A DNA stretch of 64,000 bases from an uncultured Alphaproteobacteria bacterium (GCA_903893805.1 CAITNM010000041.1:46679-110678); one strand, 5' to 3'; positions 45,433 to 55,466 are shown, counted from the first letter of the stretch. Translations and numbers: made by a program. Notes: generated by a model not told the origin, from the sequence alone.

Positions 45433-45882
45433 ATGATTAAAGGAGTTATTCAGACTCAATTAAAACAAATTCATGATGAACGAGGTAAGGTTATGCATAT
45501 GCTTCGTTCCTCTGATCCTCACTTTCAAAAATTTGGAGAAGTTTATTTTTCTTGGATTTATCCGGAAATCGTGAAAGCTTGGCATAAGCATACCGAAATG
45601 GTAATGAACTATGCAGTGCCTGTGGGGACTATAAAATTGGTTTTGTATGATGACCGCCCTGACAGCATAACGTACAAACAAATCAATGAATTTTTTATGA
45701 ATGCCGAAAATTATTATTTGCTTACAATTCCTTGCGGAGTTTGGTATGGGTTCAAAGCTGTTGGAAATCAGCCTGCAATGATTGTGAACTGTTCTACGAT
45801 TTCTCATGATCCAAAAGAAATTGTAAGAATTAATTTTGACGATTCTTCAATACCCTATTCTTGGGCTATTCAGCATGGCTGA
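45433..45882 (+). CDS. RmlC-like cupin, dTDP-4-dehydrorhamnose 3,5-epimerase family
   Basis: 149 aa, shorter than rfbC. The RmlC pattern is kept in outline: DERGKVMHMLRSSD, AWHKHTEMVMNYAVPVG (His pair, about 55-71) and IPCGVWYGFKAVG. It lacks the LRGLHYQ signature of true RmlC, so it is probably an epimerase with another substrate, most likely the CDP-linked keto sugar of this branch. AGATATAG spacing to the previous gene is 6 bases. Confidence 0.78.
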   Translation: MIKGVIQTQLKQIHDERGKVMHMLRSSDPHFQKFGEVYFSWIYPEIVKAWHKHTEMVMNYAVPVGTIKLVLYDDRPDSITYKQINEFFMNAENYYLLTIPCGVWYGFKAVGNQPAMIVNCSTISHDPKEIVRINFDDSSIPYSWAIQHG

Positions 45883-46690
45883 TCATCATTTGGTCTCAGT
45901 CGTTATCCCGACGCATAATCGGCCTGATTTTTTAAAGAAAACATTACAATCTATTATTGATCAAACTTATTCTCATATGGAAATTATCGTTGTTTCTAAT
46001 GGGGTTAATAAGGACAATGAAAATATTGCAAAGAATCTGAACGATCAACGAATCGTATATGTAGATCAAGCAAATTCAGGAGGACCAGCGTCTCCAAGAA
46101 ATCATGGCATTAGAATGGCTAAGGGTAAGTACGTTGCTTTTTGTGATGATGATGACCTGTGGATGCCAGAAAAAATTGAAAAACAAGTTAATGCACTGGA
46201 AAAGAATTTAGAATGCGGATTATGTTATTCAAAAATGCTTCGTTTTGATGGTCAAAAACAATGGGCTAATACCCATGAAGAGGGTGCGGCTAATTTACAA
46301 TCTTTGCTGTATGTCAACACTGTGCCAATTTCTTCTGTTCTTATTAGGAAGTCTTTACTTGAGAGATTTGGATCTTTTTCAGAATCTGATAGAGTCGGAT
46401 CGTCTGAAGATTATGAATTTTTATTGAGATACGCTACTTCAACTAAATTTTATTTTCTAGACCAATATTTAATAAAATATTGGAGTGGTGATAATAGGGT
46501 GACGCATAATAGTCCTTCATTTGCTGATTCAATTAGATATTTTGGTCAAGTTTTTTCTTGTTATCAGATGCTGTTGAGTTCTAATAAATTACGTTTTTAT
46601 CAGTTGATTTGCCCTTCTTTGTGTATGCTAATGCAGAACCTTAAAATTTTTATTTATCAAATATTTTCAAAATTAGGGATAAGAAAATAA
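45875..46690 (+). CDS. Glycosyltransferase family 2
   Basis: 271 aa GT-A transferase: VSVVIPTHNRPDFLKKTLQS (about 7-26), then NSGGPASPRNHGIRMAKG and FCDDDDLWMPEKIE with the metal-binding DxD near 88. The C-terminus is a short hydrophobic helix pair that may bind the membrane. Start ATG 45875 overlaps the epimerase by 8 bases. It is the last gene of the cluster; a terminator follows. Confidence 0.87.
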   Translation: MADHHLVSVVIPTHNRPDFLKKTLQSIIDQTYSHMEIIVVSNGVNKDNENIAKNLNDQRIVYVDQANSGGPASPRNHGIRMAKGKYVAFCDDDDLWMPEKIEKQVNALEKNLECGLCYSKMLRFDGQKQWANTHEEGAANLQSLLYVNTVPISSVLIRKSLLERFGSFSESDRVGSSEDYEFLLRYATSTKFYFLDQYLIKYWSGDNRVTHNSPSFADSIRYFGQVFSCYQMLLSSNKLRFYQLICPSLCMLMQNLKIFIYQIFSKLGIRK

Positions 46691-46764
46691 TGCACTGTTT
46701 TCTTATTGATTAATTTTATCACTGACCAATGTTCAAATTATGAAGATTTATTTTTAAGCCTACA

Positions 46765-46795
46765 AAAAAAGCTGCCAAATTATGGCAGCTTTTTT
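46765..46795. terminator. Bidirectional intrinsic terminator between the glycan cluster and pnp
   Basis: Stem GCTGCCA / TGGCAGC around the loop AATTA, flanked by A-run and T-run, so it can stop transcription from both sides: the plus-strand glycan cluster and the minus-strand rpsO-pnp unit. Confidence 0.88.
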
Positions 46796-46816
46796 AATTA
46801 CTAAGGCAAACAACTG

Positions 46817-48904
46817 CTAGTCTTGGTTAACAGCTTTCATGCTTAATTTTATCTTGCCGCGGTCATCAAAACCAAGGACTTTAACTTGAACAACATCGCC
46901 AAGCTTCACAACATCTTCTGTTTTGTTAACGCGTGTTGGAGCTAATTCACTAATGTGAACAAGTCCATCGCGCCCGCCCATGAAATTGACGAAAGCGCCG
47001 AACTCAGCAACTTTCACGACTTTACCTTCGTAAATGTGCCCAATCTCAGGATCACAAGCAATGCCTTGAATCATCTTCACTGCTGCATCCATAGCTTCTT
47101 GGGTGACGCCAGCTACAGTCACTTGTCCGTCGTCTTCAATGTCAACTTTAGCACCAGTTGTTTCGCAAATTTCGCGAATCACTTTACCGCCAGAGCCAAT
47201 TACTTCACGAATCTTAGAAGGATTGATTTTAAATGTTGTCATTTTAGGAGCATAAGCACTTAGCTGACCTCTTGAATACTCAAGGGCTTTAGACATTTCA
47301 CCTAAAATATGTAGACGCCCTTTTTTAGCTTGGGTTAATGCCTCTCTCATAATATCATGAGTAATACTGGTGATTTTAATATCCATTTGTAATGCCGTAA
47401 TACCATCGTTGGTTCCAGCAACTTTGAAATCCATATCTCCAAGATGGTCCTCATCGCCAAGAATATCGCTTAATACAGCGTATTTCTTACCTTCTTTTAC
47501 AAGCCCCATAGCAATCCCAGCAATAGATTTTGCAAGCGGTGCTCCAGCGTCCATTAAAGCAAGAGAAGTCCCACATACGGTTGCCATTGAAGATGATCCG
47601 TTAGATTCAGTAATTTCTGAAACTACGCGAATTGTATAAGCAAATTGTTCTTTGGTAGGAAGCAAAGGATTAATCGCTCTCCATGCTAATTTTCCATGGC
47701 CTATTTCACGGCGACCAACACCACTTAAACGACCCACTTCTCCTACTGAATAAGGAGGGAAGTTGTAGTGTAGCAAAAAGCGTTCTTTGTATTCGCCTTC
47801 TAAAGCGTCAATCATTTGCTCATCTTGGCCTGTGCCAAGAGTTGTAACAACCAACGCTTGAGTTTCACCACGAGTAAATAATGCACTTCCATGAGCACGT
47901 GGCAAAATACCAACTTCAGCTACGATTGAACGAATTTCATCAAGGGCACGACCATCAAGTCGTTTTTGCGAATCTAAAATGTCTCCTCGAAGAATTGTTG
48001 ACTGCAAGTCTTTAAATGCGTGAATAACTAACTTCGGATGAGTTTCCATGTAGGTAGTAAGTTCTGCTGTAACTTTCTGCTTGGCTGCATCAATAGCAGC
48101 ATATCGGTCTTGTTTAACTTTAATGCCGTACGCTTTTCGTAGATCTTTTTCTGCAATTTTTGCAACTTTTTTAGAAATATCAGCTACTTCAGGTGCTGCT
48201 TTTGGTAGTTCCCATTGCTTTTTTCCTGCTTTTTTAACAAGCTTTTCAATAAGCTTAAGTACAGGTTGGAAGCCATCATGGCCAAACTCTACTGCACTCA
48301 ACATAATATCTTCAGGTAATTCTTTAGCTTCTGATTCAACCATCAGCACGCCTTCTTTAGTGCCTGCAACGACCAAATCGAGATCCGAACTTTTCATCGC
48401 TTCAAGAGTTGGGTTAAGCACTAATTCATTATTAAGATATCCAATTCGCGCGGCGCCTACTGGCCCTTGAAAGGGGATGCCTGATATCGCAAGTGCTGCT
48501 GATGTACCAATTAATGCAGTAATGTCTGTATCATTTTCAAAATCGTATGCTAAAACCGTACAAATAACCTGAACTTCATTGCGGAAACCTTCAGGAAACA
48601 AAGGGCGAATAGGACGATCAATAAGTCTTGATTTTAATGCTTCAGAATCAGCAGGCCTTCCTTCACGGCGTAAGAATCCGCCAGGAATTTTCCCGACCGC
48701 AAATGTTTTTTCTTGGTAATGCACACTTAAGGGGAAAAAATCAATGTCTGGTTTTGCTTCTCTTTGTGCAACGACAGTGCACAATACAGTTGTTCCACCG
48801 TATGTTGCCATCACGGCTCCATCAGCTTGACGAGCAACTTTGCCCGTTTCTAGAACTAGCTTTCGACCAGCCCATTCAATTTCTTCACGTGTAATATTAA
48901 ACAT
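46817..48904 (-). CDS. pnp: Polyribonucleotide nucleotidyltransferase (PNPase)
   Basis: 695 aa, normal length. 3'-5' phosphorolytic exoribonuclease and degradosome subunit. Two RNase PH domains are visible ([20 protein letters not shown] with GFLRREGRP near 75; second copy [20 protein letters not shown] near 380), the catalytic [16 protein letters not shown] near 485, a KH domain ([17 protein letters not shown], about 555) and an S1 domain ([20 protein letters not shown], about 620). Follows rpsO, as in most proteobacteria, with a hairpin between them. Confidence 0.98.
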   Translation of the reverse strand: MFNITREEIEWAGRKLVLETGKVARQADGAVMATYGGTTVLCTVVAQREAKPDIDFFPLSVHYQEKTFAVGKIPGGFLRREGRPADSEALKSRLIDRPIRPLFPEGFRNEVQVICTVLAYDFENDTDITALIGTSAALAISGIPFQGPVGAARIGYLNNELVLNPTLEAMKSSDLDLVVAGTKEGVLMVESEAKELPEDIMLSAVEFGHDGFQPVLKLIEKLVKKAGKKQWELPKAAPEVADISKKVAKIAEKDLRKAYGIKVKQDRYAAIDAAKQKVTAELTTYMETHPKLVIHAFKDLQSTILRGDILDSQKRLDGRALDEIRSIVAEVGILPRAHGSALFTRGETQALVVTTLGTGQDEQMIDALEGEYKERFLLHYNFPPYSVGEVGRLSGVGRREIGHGKLAWRAINPLLPTKEQFAYTIRVVSEITESNGSSSMATVCGTSLALMDAGAPLAKSIAGIAMGLVKEGKKYAVLSDILGDEDHLGDMDFKVAGTNDGITALQMDIKITSITHDIMREALTQAKKGRLHILGEMSKALEYSRGQLSAYAPKMTTFKINPSKIREVIGSGGKVIREICETTGAKVDIEDDGQVTVAGVTQEAMDAAVKMIQGIACDPEIGHIYEGKVVKVAEFGAFVNFMGGRDGLVHISELAPTRVNKTEDVVKLGDVVQVKVLGFDDRGKIKLSMKAVNQD

Positions 48905-48930
48905 AAAATTCCTTAGGAGTTAAAATGAGA

Positions 48931-48961
48931 AATGGAAGAGACACGAACATGCTCTTCCATT
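48931..48961 (-). terminator. Hairpin between rpsO and pnp
   Basis: Ten-base-pair stem AATGGAAGAG / CTCTTCCATT with an 11-base loop, followed on the minus strand by a T-rich run. It sits where E. coli has an attenuating terminator and RNA-processing site, so it may partly terminate after rpsO or be a processing site. Confidence 0.6.
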
Positions 48962-49008
48962 AAGTATTTGAAAATAACGAATTGTGAACTTTGTCTTTTC
49001 ACAAAAGC

Positions 49009-49278
49009 TTAGCGACGAATATTCAAACGTTGAATCAATGTTTGATAACGAGGTTCTCCAACGCGCTTTAAATAATCAAGCAAGCGACGACGTTGACCAA
49101 CAAGCATTAATAAACCACGACGAGAATGCAGATCATGTTTATGTTCTTTCATATGGTCGGAAAGATTTCTAATACGTTCTGTTATAATGGCAACTTGAAC
49201 CTCTGGTGAACCTGTATCACCAACTTTTGTTGCAAATTCTTTAATAACTTCTTGTTTACGTTCTGGACTAATCGACAT
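49009..49278 (-). CDS. rpsO: 30S ribosomal protein S15
   Basis: 89 aa, the exact family length from [15 protein letters not shown]. Key motifs are [11 protein letters not shown] and [29 protein letters not shown]. Binds the central domain of 16S rRNA. AAAGGAA precedes the ATG at 49278; the longer frame upstream runs into truB and is not used. Between truB and pnp. Confidence 0.97.
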   Translation of the reverse strand: MSISPERKQEVIKEFATKVGDTGSPEVQVAIITERIRNLSDHMKEHKHDLHSRRGLLMLVGQRRRLLDYLKRVGEPRYQTLIQRLNIRR

Positions 49279-49294
49279 CGGGTTTCCTTTATTT

Positions 49295-50158
49295 TTAAAT
49301 GTTAAACACACGATCCGGATAAAATATATTATCTTGTACATGGCCAAGGGCGATAAGTTTATCATCGCACAACACTGAAATGCTTAAGGAATTAACCCCA
49401 TCCATTTCAACTGCTTGACCATGCCGAATCTTAACGGCCTTTTGAAGCGATACAGATACTGCCGGGATGTCGTCCAGAACAGACCTAATCGGCAACAAAA
49501 CGCAAGCCAGGGAATTATCGCTTATTTTTTTTATATTTTCCAGTGAAATCGCATTATCAATGTTAAAATTGCCAACGTATGTTCGTTGCAGCATTACTAA
49601 ATGGCCAACTGTTCCAAGATGCAGTGCAAGATCACGACCTAATGACCGTATATATGTTCCAGTGCCACAGCGCACGTCAAGTGTTGCGCTTTCTCCGTCA
49701 TAGTGATCAAGGGTAAGAGTGTGAATTTCAACTTGTCGTGGTGGCATATCTATTGCTTCGCCAGCTCTAGCTCTCGCATAGGCTGGCTTTCCTTTAATTT
49801 TTATTGCTGAATAAATTGAAGGCGTTTGTTGTATTGACCCTGTAAATAGGCTTAAAGCAGACTGTATATCTTGTAACGCTGGTCTATGTTCCGAAGTGGC
49901 AATCACTTCGCCTTCTATATCATCAGTTGTAGTTTGAGCACCAAAAAAAAGGGTAAATTTGTAGGATTTAGGTCTGTTCATTAAAAACGGCATGGTTTTG
50001 GTGGCTTCGCCTAATGCCAAGGGTAGTACTCCGCAAGCAAAAGGATCCAAAGTTCCTGCATGACCAATTTTCTTTTGACCAAATATACGTTTTACAGCGC
50101 TCCCTGCTTGAGTAGATGTCATCCCTTCTGATTTGTTAAGAATTAACCAACCGTGCAT
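49295..50158 (-). CDS. truB: tRNA pseudouridine(55) synthase TruB
   Basis: 287 aa. Makes the pseudouridine of the T-loop in t[22 protein letters not shown] at the start, [18 protein letters not shown] with the catalytic Asp near 39, then [18 protein letters not shown] and the C-terminal PUA-like tail. Start ATG 50158 is 4 bases after the pseudopilin stop; an in-frame GTG at 50185 would overlap it. Leads into rpsO and pnp. Confidence 0.96.
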   Translation of the reverse strand: MHGWLILNKSEGMTSTQAGSAVKRIFGQKKIGHAGTLDPFACGVLPLALGEATKTMPFLMNRPKSYKFTLFFGAQTTTDDIEGEVIATSEHRPALQDIQSALSLFTGSIQQTPSIYSAIKIKGKPAYARARAGEAIDMPPRQVEIHTLTLDHYDGESATLDVRCGTGTYIRSLGRDLALHLGTVGHLVMLQRTYVGNFNIDNAISLENIKKISDNSLACVLLPIRSVLDDIPAVSVSLQKAVKIRHGQAVEMDGVNSLSISVLCDDKLIALGHVQDNIFYPDRVFNI

Positions 50159-50162
50159 TGAG

Positions 50163-50786
50163 CTAAAACTTATAGTAGGCAACACAATCAGGTGTTGTCG
50201 TTGCTAAATTTAAATGCCCATTACTCACACATTTTCCTGATATTCCTGAGGCATCTCTAACAATCAATTGTCCTTGACTTGGGTTTGTTGAATTGCTTCC
50301 TTGATCAATTTTATTTTTTAAGGCTTGTGCTTGTTTCGGTGTAAGTAATCCTGTTTCACCTTCCTTAGATAGCATAAACCAGTGTCCTGGCATTTCTGCT
50401 GATGGTTGGAAAACAACAGTGTAACGCCCACCAAGTTTTGAGTTTGGTGCTGTATCAGTATTAATAATGGAAGCTTTGCTCAAGTGTTGCCAAAATAAGT
50501 CTGGCTCTTTTCCTGTAATTTGACCGTTGCCATCACCAGATTCGATACCTGCAAAATGTAGGGACGCTTTAGGATCATCGCCAGGAAGCGCTTGATAAGT
50601 TTCCTGGTATATGCCTACTGACAACGAATAATGTTGAAAATCTTGAACAATTGAACGAATTTTTGCGCTTTCTAAAAGTTCTTGCCCCTTAAAAACGGCA
50701 CCAGCAATGATGCCGATTACTACCAGTACGATAGACATTTCTATTAAAGAAAAGGCAGGGACACATTTTTGCAAAACTTTTTTCAT
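50163..50786 (-). CDS. Type IV pilin/pseudopilin-like protein
   Basis: 207 aa. A short basic leader ends in the prepilin peptidase site (PAFSLIEMSIVLVVIGIIAG), with the mature N-terminal Phe, Glu at +5 and a hydrophobic helix. The C-terminal globular part has two cysteines near the end (GKCVSNG and PDCVAYY) that could form the D-loop disulphide. No pilus assembly genes are near; the only other pilus gene in the window is the broken secretin at 7.7-9.4 kb. Start ATG 50786, with an in-frame GTG at 50807 as alternative. Confidence 0.8.
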   Translation of the reverse strand: MKKVLQKCVPAFSLIEMSIVLVVIGIIAGAVFKGQELLESAKIRSIVQDFQHYSLSVGIYQETYQALPGDDPKASLHFAGIESGDGNGQITGKEPDLFWQHLSKASIINTDTAPNSKLGGRYTVVFQPSAEMPGHWFMLSKEGETGLLTPKQAQALKNKIDQGSNSTNPSQGQLIVRDASGISGKCVSNGHLNLATTTPDCVAYYKF

Positions 50787-50833
50787 CAAAATTTTCACTT
50801 CTTTCACGTTAGAATCAGTATAAAAGGTTTTGC

Positions 50834-51847
50834 TTATGAATCAATTGTCTGATTTTCAAGCTGCCTTATAAGAAGCTGTTTATATTTTTGATCTTTCACG
50901 ATATTTTTTAAATTTTTATCAATACGTGCACCAATACGTGAAACAACCTCACCTGCCATATAACTACCTAATTGCAGACACTCAGGAATTGTCCAGCCAG
51001 CAGAAAGTCCATATAAAAATCCGCCTGCGAATCCATCTCAGGCACCAGTGGTATCTATAACTTGCACATCACGCGCAGGGCAAAACCAAATATTTTCGCC
51101 ATAAACAGCAATTGCTCCAGCTGCACCAAGTGTAATAACCGCACATTTTTCTGTTTCACGTATAAAAGCAATACATGCTTTTAAATCACCATTGACTAGT
51201 TCACAGGCTTCTTCTTCATTCATAATTATCAGGTCAGCTGTATTTTGAAATAATGAAACAAAAAGATCTCGTTGTCCTTTTACGCACGATGGGTCAGAAG
51301 CATTTATTACAATGTACCCTTTGTCACTTTTTGCTTTCTCTAAAGCTGTTAAGTAGATAGGTGCCCTATTTTTACTGTTTAGCCCATATCCTTCTAAAAA
51401 GACGATAGAATTTTCATTAATAGGTATATTTTCAAGATTATTATCTGCTACATTTTCTGTACCGGGGTAACTACGCATGGAGCGTTGGCCATTAGGATGA
51501 ACAAATACTAAGCATCCTCCGGTAGGTTCTGTACTGCAGATATAAAGTTTTGTATCTATTCCTGTATCAGCGAGCGACTTTTTCCACAGTTTTCCTTCTT
51601 CATCGTTGCCAATTGTGGCGCCAAAAACAGCCTGTCCACCAAGTTGTGCAAATATAACCGTAGCATTTGCGACTGATCCACCCGGAATAATTGAGGGATT
51701 TTGTAGCTGTTCCTTCACACATAGGTACTGATCTTTTGTTAAAAAACGAGAACTATTTAGTTCTGCTCCATAAGGAGCAAGATCAGGAGATGAGCAGCGA
51801 ACAACAATGTCTAAGAATGCTGCGCCAATAGCAACAAGAGTTTTCAT
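50834..51847 (-). pseudogene. PfkB-family (adenosine kinase-like) sugar kinase interrupted by an in-frame TGA
   Basis: The frame from ATG 51847 reads as a PfkB kinase: GAAFLDIVVRCSS, the IIPGGSVANATVIFAQLGG signature near 54, and the catalytic loop DTTGA near 265-269. At the next codon (51038-51040) TGA stands where the family has Gly of GAGD, and the same frame continues DGFAGGFLYGLSAGWTIPEC for 67 more codons to a TAA at 50834-50836. The total of 337 codons is the normal length. So one base change cuts the protein just before the catalytic Asp. Unless the stop is read through or is a sequencing error, the kinase is dead. Confidence 0.82.
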
Positions 51848-51956
51848 GAAGAGTGTGTATCTAAAAATTTATGAAACCCATGTAAGCATGTTTTTTGAAA
51901 TGAAGAAATAACCTTCTATTAAATTCCATTACTAAAATTAAAACGAAAGGATTTTT

Positions 51957-53117
51957 ATGAGTAAATTTATTCACCCCTCTTTGTACATTATCGCATTAAT
52001 TGCTTGCTGCATTGAAGTCGACATTTCAGTCCCTAGCTTTCCCAATCTGGTTGCGTATTTCAATACAACTGAATCCTTAGCCCAGTATACGGTTAGCATT
52101 AACTTCTTAGGGTTCTTTATAAGTGCCTTGATTATTGGTCCTTTGGCTGATGCTTACGGTAGGCGCCCGATTATGATTATTGGCAATGCAATTTTAATGA
52201 TTGGGGCTTTGGGATGTGTATGGGCGCCTACGATTCCTACATTGTTGTTAGCCCGGTTTATTCAAGGGCTGGGTGCTGCTACTTCAGCAGTTGTCGTTTT
52301 TGCTATGATTGCTGATACTTGCAAAGGTAATAAAGCCACTCAACTTATAGGGCTAATGAATTGTGTTCTCACTTGCTTTATTGCTGTATCTCCCATTGCT
52401 GGTAGTTATTTGAATGAAGCTTTTGGATGGCGAGGAAGCTATGCAGTCGTAGCGTTTATTTGTGTGATTTCATGGGGTTTGCTGATCTTGGCATTGCCAG
52501 AAACCTTAACTATCAAAAAACCATTTCATTTGAAAAAGCTGTTCAGCGATGCAAAAAAATTGTTAAAAAGTAAAATTTTCTTGCAAACAAGCATTGCACC
52601 AAGTCTGTTGTATGCCTCTTACATAAGCTTTATCACATGTGCCTCATTTTTGTATATGCAAACCTTTAAACTATCTCTACATCTCTACGCTTTGCATCAA
52701 GCTTTAGTTGTGGCGATTTTTGCCCTGGTTAGTTTATTTTCAGGCACTATCTTAAAACATATAGGAAGTTCAAAATGTGTGGGTTTGGGAATAGGCTTGA
52801 GTACTTTAGGCGCGCTAGCATTCTTATTGGTAAGTATTATATGTTCAAGTGCATTTCTTACCACCTTAACTGTCAGCATATTTTCCATAGGTTTTGCGTT
52901 GTTTTATCCGACTGTTTTTACCGCATCGTTAGAGATTTTTCCTGACATTAAAGGAAGCGCTACTTCTCTCATCATGTCTAAACGTGCAGTTATTGTGGCT
53001 CTTGCTACTTGGGTAATGGGCTATTTTTATAATGGTAATTCTACAAGGGTTGCTTTAATCATGACTATTTCCGTTGGATTTTCCTCGCTAGTTTCAGTGT
53101 CTTATTATCGTAAATAA
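51957..53117 (+). CDS. MFS transporter, Bcr/CflA drug-resistance type
   Basis: 386 aa, twelve hydrophobic segments. The opening DISVPSFPNLVAYFNTT is the Bcr/CflA pattern of conserved Asp in helix 1, followed by the MFS loop LADAYGRRPIMIIGN (about 61-75) and the motif-C-like GWRGSYAVVAF. Members export chloramphenicol-like drugs, peptides or metabolites by proton antiport. Transcribed divergently from the broken kinase, with a 109-base shared upstream region. Confidence 0.86.
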   Translation: MSKFIHPSLYIIALIACCIEVDISVPSFPNLVAYFNTTESLAQYTVSINFLGFFISALIIGPLADAYGRRPIMIIGNAILMIGALGCVWAPTIPTLLLARFIQGLGAATSAVVVFAMIADTCKGNKATQLIGLMNCVLTCFIAVSPIAGSYLNEAFGWRGSYAVVAFICVISWGLLILALPETLTIKKPFHLKKLFSDAKKLLKSKIFLQTSIAPSLLYASYISFITCASFLYMQTFKLSLHLYALHQALVVAIFALVSLFSGTILKHIGSSKCVGLGIGLSTLGALAFLLVSIICSSAFLTTLTVSIFSIGFALFYPTVFTASLEIFPDIKGSATSLIMSKRAVIVALATWVMGYFYNGNSTRVALIMTISVGFSSLVSVSYYRK

Positions 53118-53178
53118 AAGCTTGGTTTGTGGCCAAACATTGACAGAGGGGCGGTCGCTTACAGCCTATAAAATAAAA

Positions 53179-53207
53179 AACACGCTCTAAAAATACTAGA
53201 GCGTGTT
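53179..53207. terminator. Intrinsic terminator between the MFS gene and the coiled-coil gene
   Basis: Perfect 11-bp stem AACACGCTCTA / TAGAGCGTGTT with a 7-base loop. On the minus strand it is followed by a long T run, an excellent terminator for the coiled-coil gene; on the plus strand the T tract is weak. Confidence 0.85.
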
Positions 53208-53224
53208 CCTTGGAGGGTGCGTTT

Positions 53225-55345
53225 TTATCCTGCCGCTGCTGCTGTAACAGCTGTTTCAGTAGGTGCAATGTTATGAATGTCAGGAATAATACTGGCTGAC
53301 TTTTTATCAGATGTTACCAGTGAATTCGACAAAGGAAGTGGTGCAGATGCTGTTAACGCAGCAGCTGTCACTTGTTCTTCCTGCGCAATCGGAGCATGTA
53401 TGTTTGCATCAACAGGATTTTGAGCTACATGTTCTGCGGTTACAGTTTCAGTCGAATTTGACGTTGAAGTAGCCACGTCTAGTAATGCTCCATGCGCATC
53501 TTTTAGTTGTTCTTTAACTGCTGCTGCGTCCTTTTCAGCTTTCTCTGCCGCTTCTTTTGCCGCATCATGCTTTGCTGTTAAAGTAGCTTCGCTGATCTTA
53601 GTTTCCATCAAATCATTTTTAGTTTCTTCTAGTGCAGTTTGAGTTTGCTGATGAGCAGCCGCTAATTTTACTTTCTCAGCCTCTGCTTCAGCTAGAGCTT
53701 TTTGTTTTTCCAGCTCTGACTCATTTAAAGCTTCTTCAACAGATTTTACTTCTTGCTCTTTTTGCTCTGCTATCTGAGCATTATGTGTTGCTATTTGAGC
53801 ATTTTGCGCTGCCACTTGAGCTTTTTGATCTGCTTGATCTATGGCGCTAGAGGCTATCTCTATTCCGACATTTATCGCAACATTTCTTTGTTCTATTGCT
53901 TTCTCTTTTTCTTCTTCTGCAAGTTTCATTTCTGCTTCCGCAGCAGCTTTCTCTTTAGTAATCTGCTCAAGCTGCGCAAGAATTTCTTCTCCCTTAGCTC
54001 TTTCTGCAGCTAGTTCGGTTTCTGCTTTAGCTCTTTCTGCAGCTAGCTCATCTTCATGTTCAGCTTGTCTTCTTGCTGCTTCTTCTGCGGACACTGGTTG
54101 AGTTGCTTCACGAATTGCATCGTCTCTGTTGTATTTATTTTTTAAGCCTTCAACGTATGCGTATGCGTCTTTATAAGCTACTTCCGTGGGAAACTGCAAT
54201 TCAGCTACTAAATTTATTGTTTTATCACTTCCCATTAATTTATAAGCGTCAGCTACAAGAATTTTTACAAATTCTCCTTGTGATCCGTCTAATGATTCAT
54301 GGCTCCTTAGCATCATAGCAGCTATAGCAGTACCTACTTTTGGCTGTATGCTAAATAATTTGTAAAGGTTACTTTTTAATTCTTCAAATAGCTCTGGGTG
54401 GCTTTTAGCTGCAGGATCAGAAGTTATAATCACAAAATTCATTCCTTCAAACTGAAATGTTTTTGTGAGTGGTGCGCTTGGATCAACAGCGAGAGCAGCA
54501 CCACTTCCAGCGTTTTTCTTTAATTCTTCAATTTGTGTTTCTAACTCTTTTACCTTTGCTGCATCTTCAGGTGAACCACCGCCAGTACCGGCAGATTTTA
54601 GTTTTTCTTCTAAATCCGCTGCTTTTTTCAGAGCATCTTGTAATTTTGCTGTTCCCTCTTCATCGGGCACTCTAAACTTACGAATTACGGCACTTTGTAC
54701 TTTGTCTGCACCAAATCCTGTTTTTTGATTGCCTGTTCCAAAAAAATCTTGAGCATTAGGATCTGGTATCGTTTCTCCAAAAATAATTTCATCGTTATCT
54801 GAGAGCAATTTCCAACACGCATAATCTCCTGTTGTATATCCTTCTTTGGGTGGTGTGCTTATGTTGTTATCCAGAGCAATAATTGCTTGCGATAAATCTT
54901 CTTTATATTTTCCACCCCAGCCTTCTTTGTCTCCACTTGCATCTATGGGAAACCAAAAACTTACTACCTTGTAGCCTTTTGGAGCGCCTTTAACACCAAC
55001 AATAAATGGTACGTTATGTATGGAATCCTGTCCGTCAGGTTTCATTTGATTGTATCGCTTGTCGGTATCAATCAACCAAATACCACCATCAAGAAGAGAG
55101 TATTCCTTATAAATAGTTTCTGGGCCTTCACCTTGAGTAAAAAATGTTTTTTCTTCACCAAGTGCGCCACCTGAAAAGGTTTTTAGTTTGTATTCTTTTT
55201 TTTCCACCTTTGGTGCGTCAGCTTTGTCACCTGCTGGCTTTGCTTCTTCAGCAGCTGGGGCTGCAGCAGTATCTGCTGCATACATTTCGTTCATCCAAGC
55301 AAACGCAGATCCTAATAACAAGGAAAACAATAATTTCTTTTTCAT
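53225..55345 (-). CDS. Large secreted Ala/Glu-rich coiled-coil protein
   Basis: 706 aa. A Sec signal peptide (about 1-23, MKKKLLFSLLLGSAFAWMNE to YA) leads to an Ala/Pro-rich linker, then a globular region of about 150 residues (KTFSGGALGEEKTFFTQGEG to VIRKFRVPDE), a first coiled coil near 240-290, a second globular region (FQFEGMNFVIITSD to LMGSDKT), and a long coiled coil at about 430-640 with short internal repeats (ELAAERAKAE, AQNAQIA). No family recognised; surface or secreted structural role is likely, possibly host interaction. Confidence 0.72.
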   Translation of the reverse strand: MKKKLLFSLLLGSAFAWMNEMYAADTAAAPAAEEAKPAGDKADAPKVEKKEYKLKTFSGGALGEEKTFFTQGEGPETIYKEYSLLDGGIWLIDTDKRYNQMKPDGQDSIHNVPFIVGVKGAPKGYKVVSFWFPIDASGDKEGWGGKYKEDLSQAIIALDNNISTPPKEGYTTGDYACWKLLSDNDEIIFGETIPDPNAQDFFGTGNQKTGFGADKVQSAVIRKFRVPDEEGTAKLQDALKKAADLEEKLKSAGTGGGSPEDAAKVKELETQIEELKKNAGSGAALAVDPSAPLTKTFQFEGMNFVIITSDPAAKSHPELFEELKSNLYKLFSIQPKVGTAIAAMMLRSHESLDGSQGEFVKILVADAYKLMGSDKTINLVAELQFPTEVAYKDAYAYVEGLKNKYNRDDAIREATQPVSAEEAARRQAEHEDELAAERAKAETELAAERAKGEEILAQLEQITKEKAAAEAEMKLAEEEKEKAIEQRNVAINVGIEIASSAIDQADQKAQVAAQNAQIATHNAQIAEQKEQEVKSVEEALNESELEKQKALAEAEAEKVKLAAAHQQTQTALEETKNDLMETKISEATLTAKHDAAKEAAEKAEKDAAAVKEQLKDAHGALLDVATSTSNSTETVTAEHVAQNPVDANIHAPIAQEEQVTAAALTASAPLPLSNSLVTSDKKSASIIPDIHNIAPTETAVTAAAAG

Positions 55346-55414
55346 AAATCCAACCCAAAGTTCAGAATTTCTAACCTGAGTCTATTAAACCAAAAAGAAA
55401 TTAATAAAATATTA

Positions 55415-55444
55415 AAGGGCCCGCTAATATATAGTGGACCCCTT
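55415..55444 (-). terminator. Intrinsic terminator of rpmI-rplT
   Basis: Imperfect stem AAGGGGTCCACTA / TAGCGGGCCCTT, one bulge and one mismatch, with a 5-base AT loop and a T-rich run on the minus strand, just after the rplT stop. Confidence 0.65.
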
Positions 55445-55466
55445 AAGTATTTGTATACTAAAAGTG

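Noticed and set aside
7724..51847. TGA read as an amino acid in this genome
   Set aside because: In-frame TGAs replace Trp in one gene and Gly in another, while rodA, rfbF, rfbG and others end at TGA and Trp is encoded by TGG throughout. Independent nonsense mutations explain the data better.
53632..55379. Several plus-strand frames opposite the coiled-coil protein
   Set aside because: Reverse-strand shadows of a biased Ala/Glu-rich gene; none has an independent ribosome site or recognisable domain.
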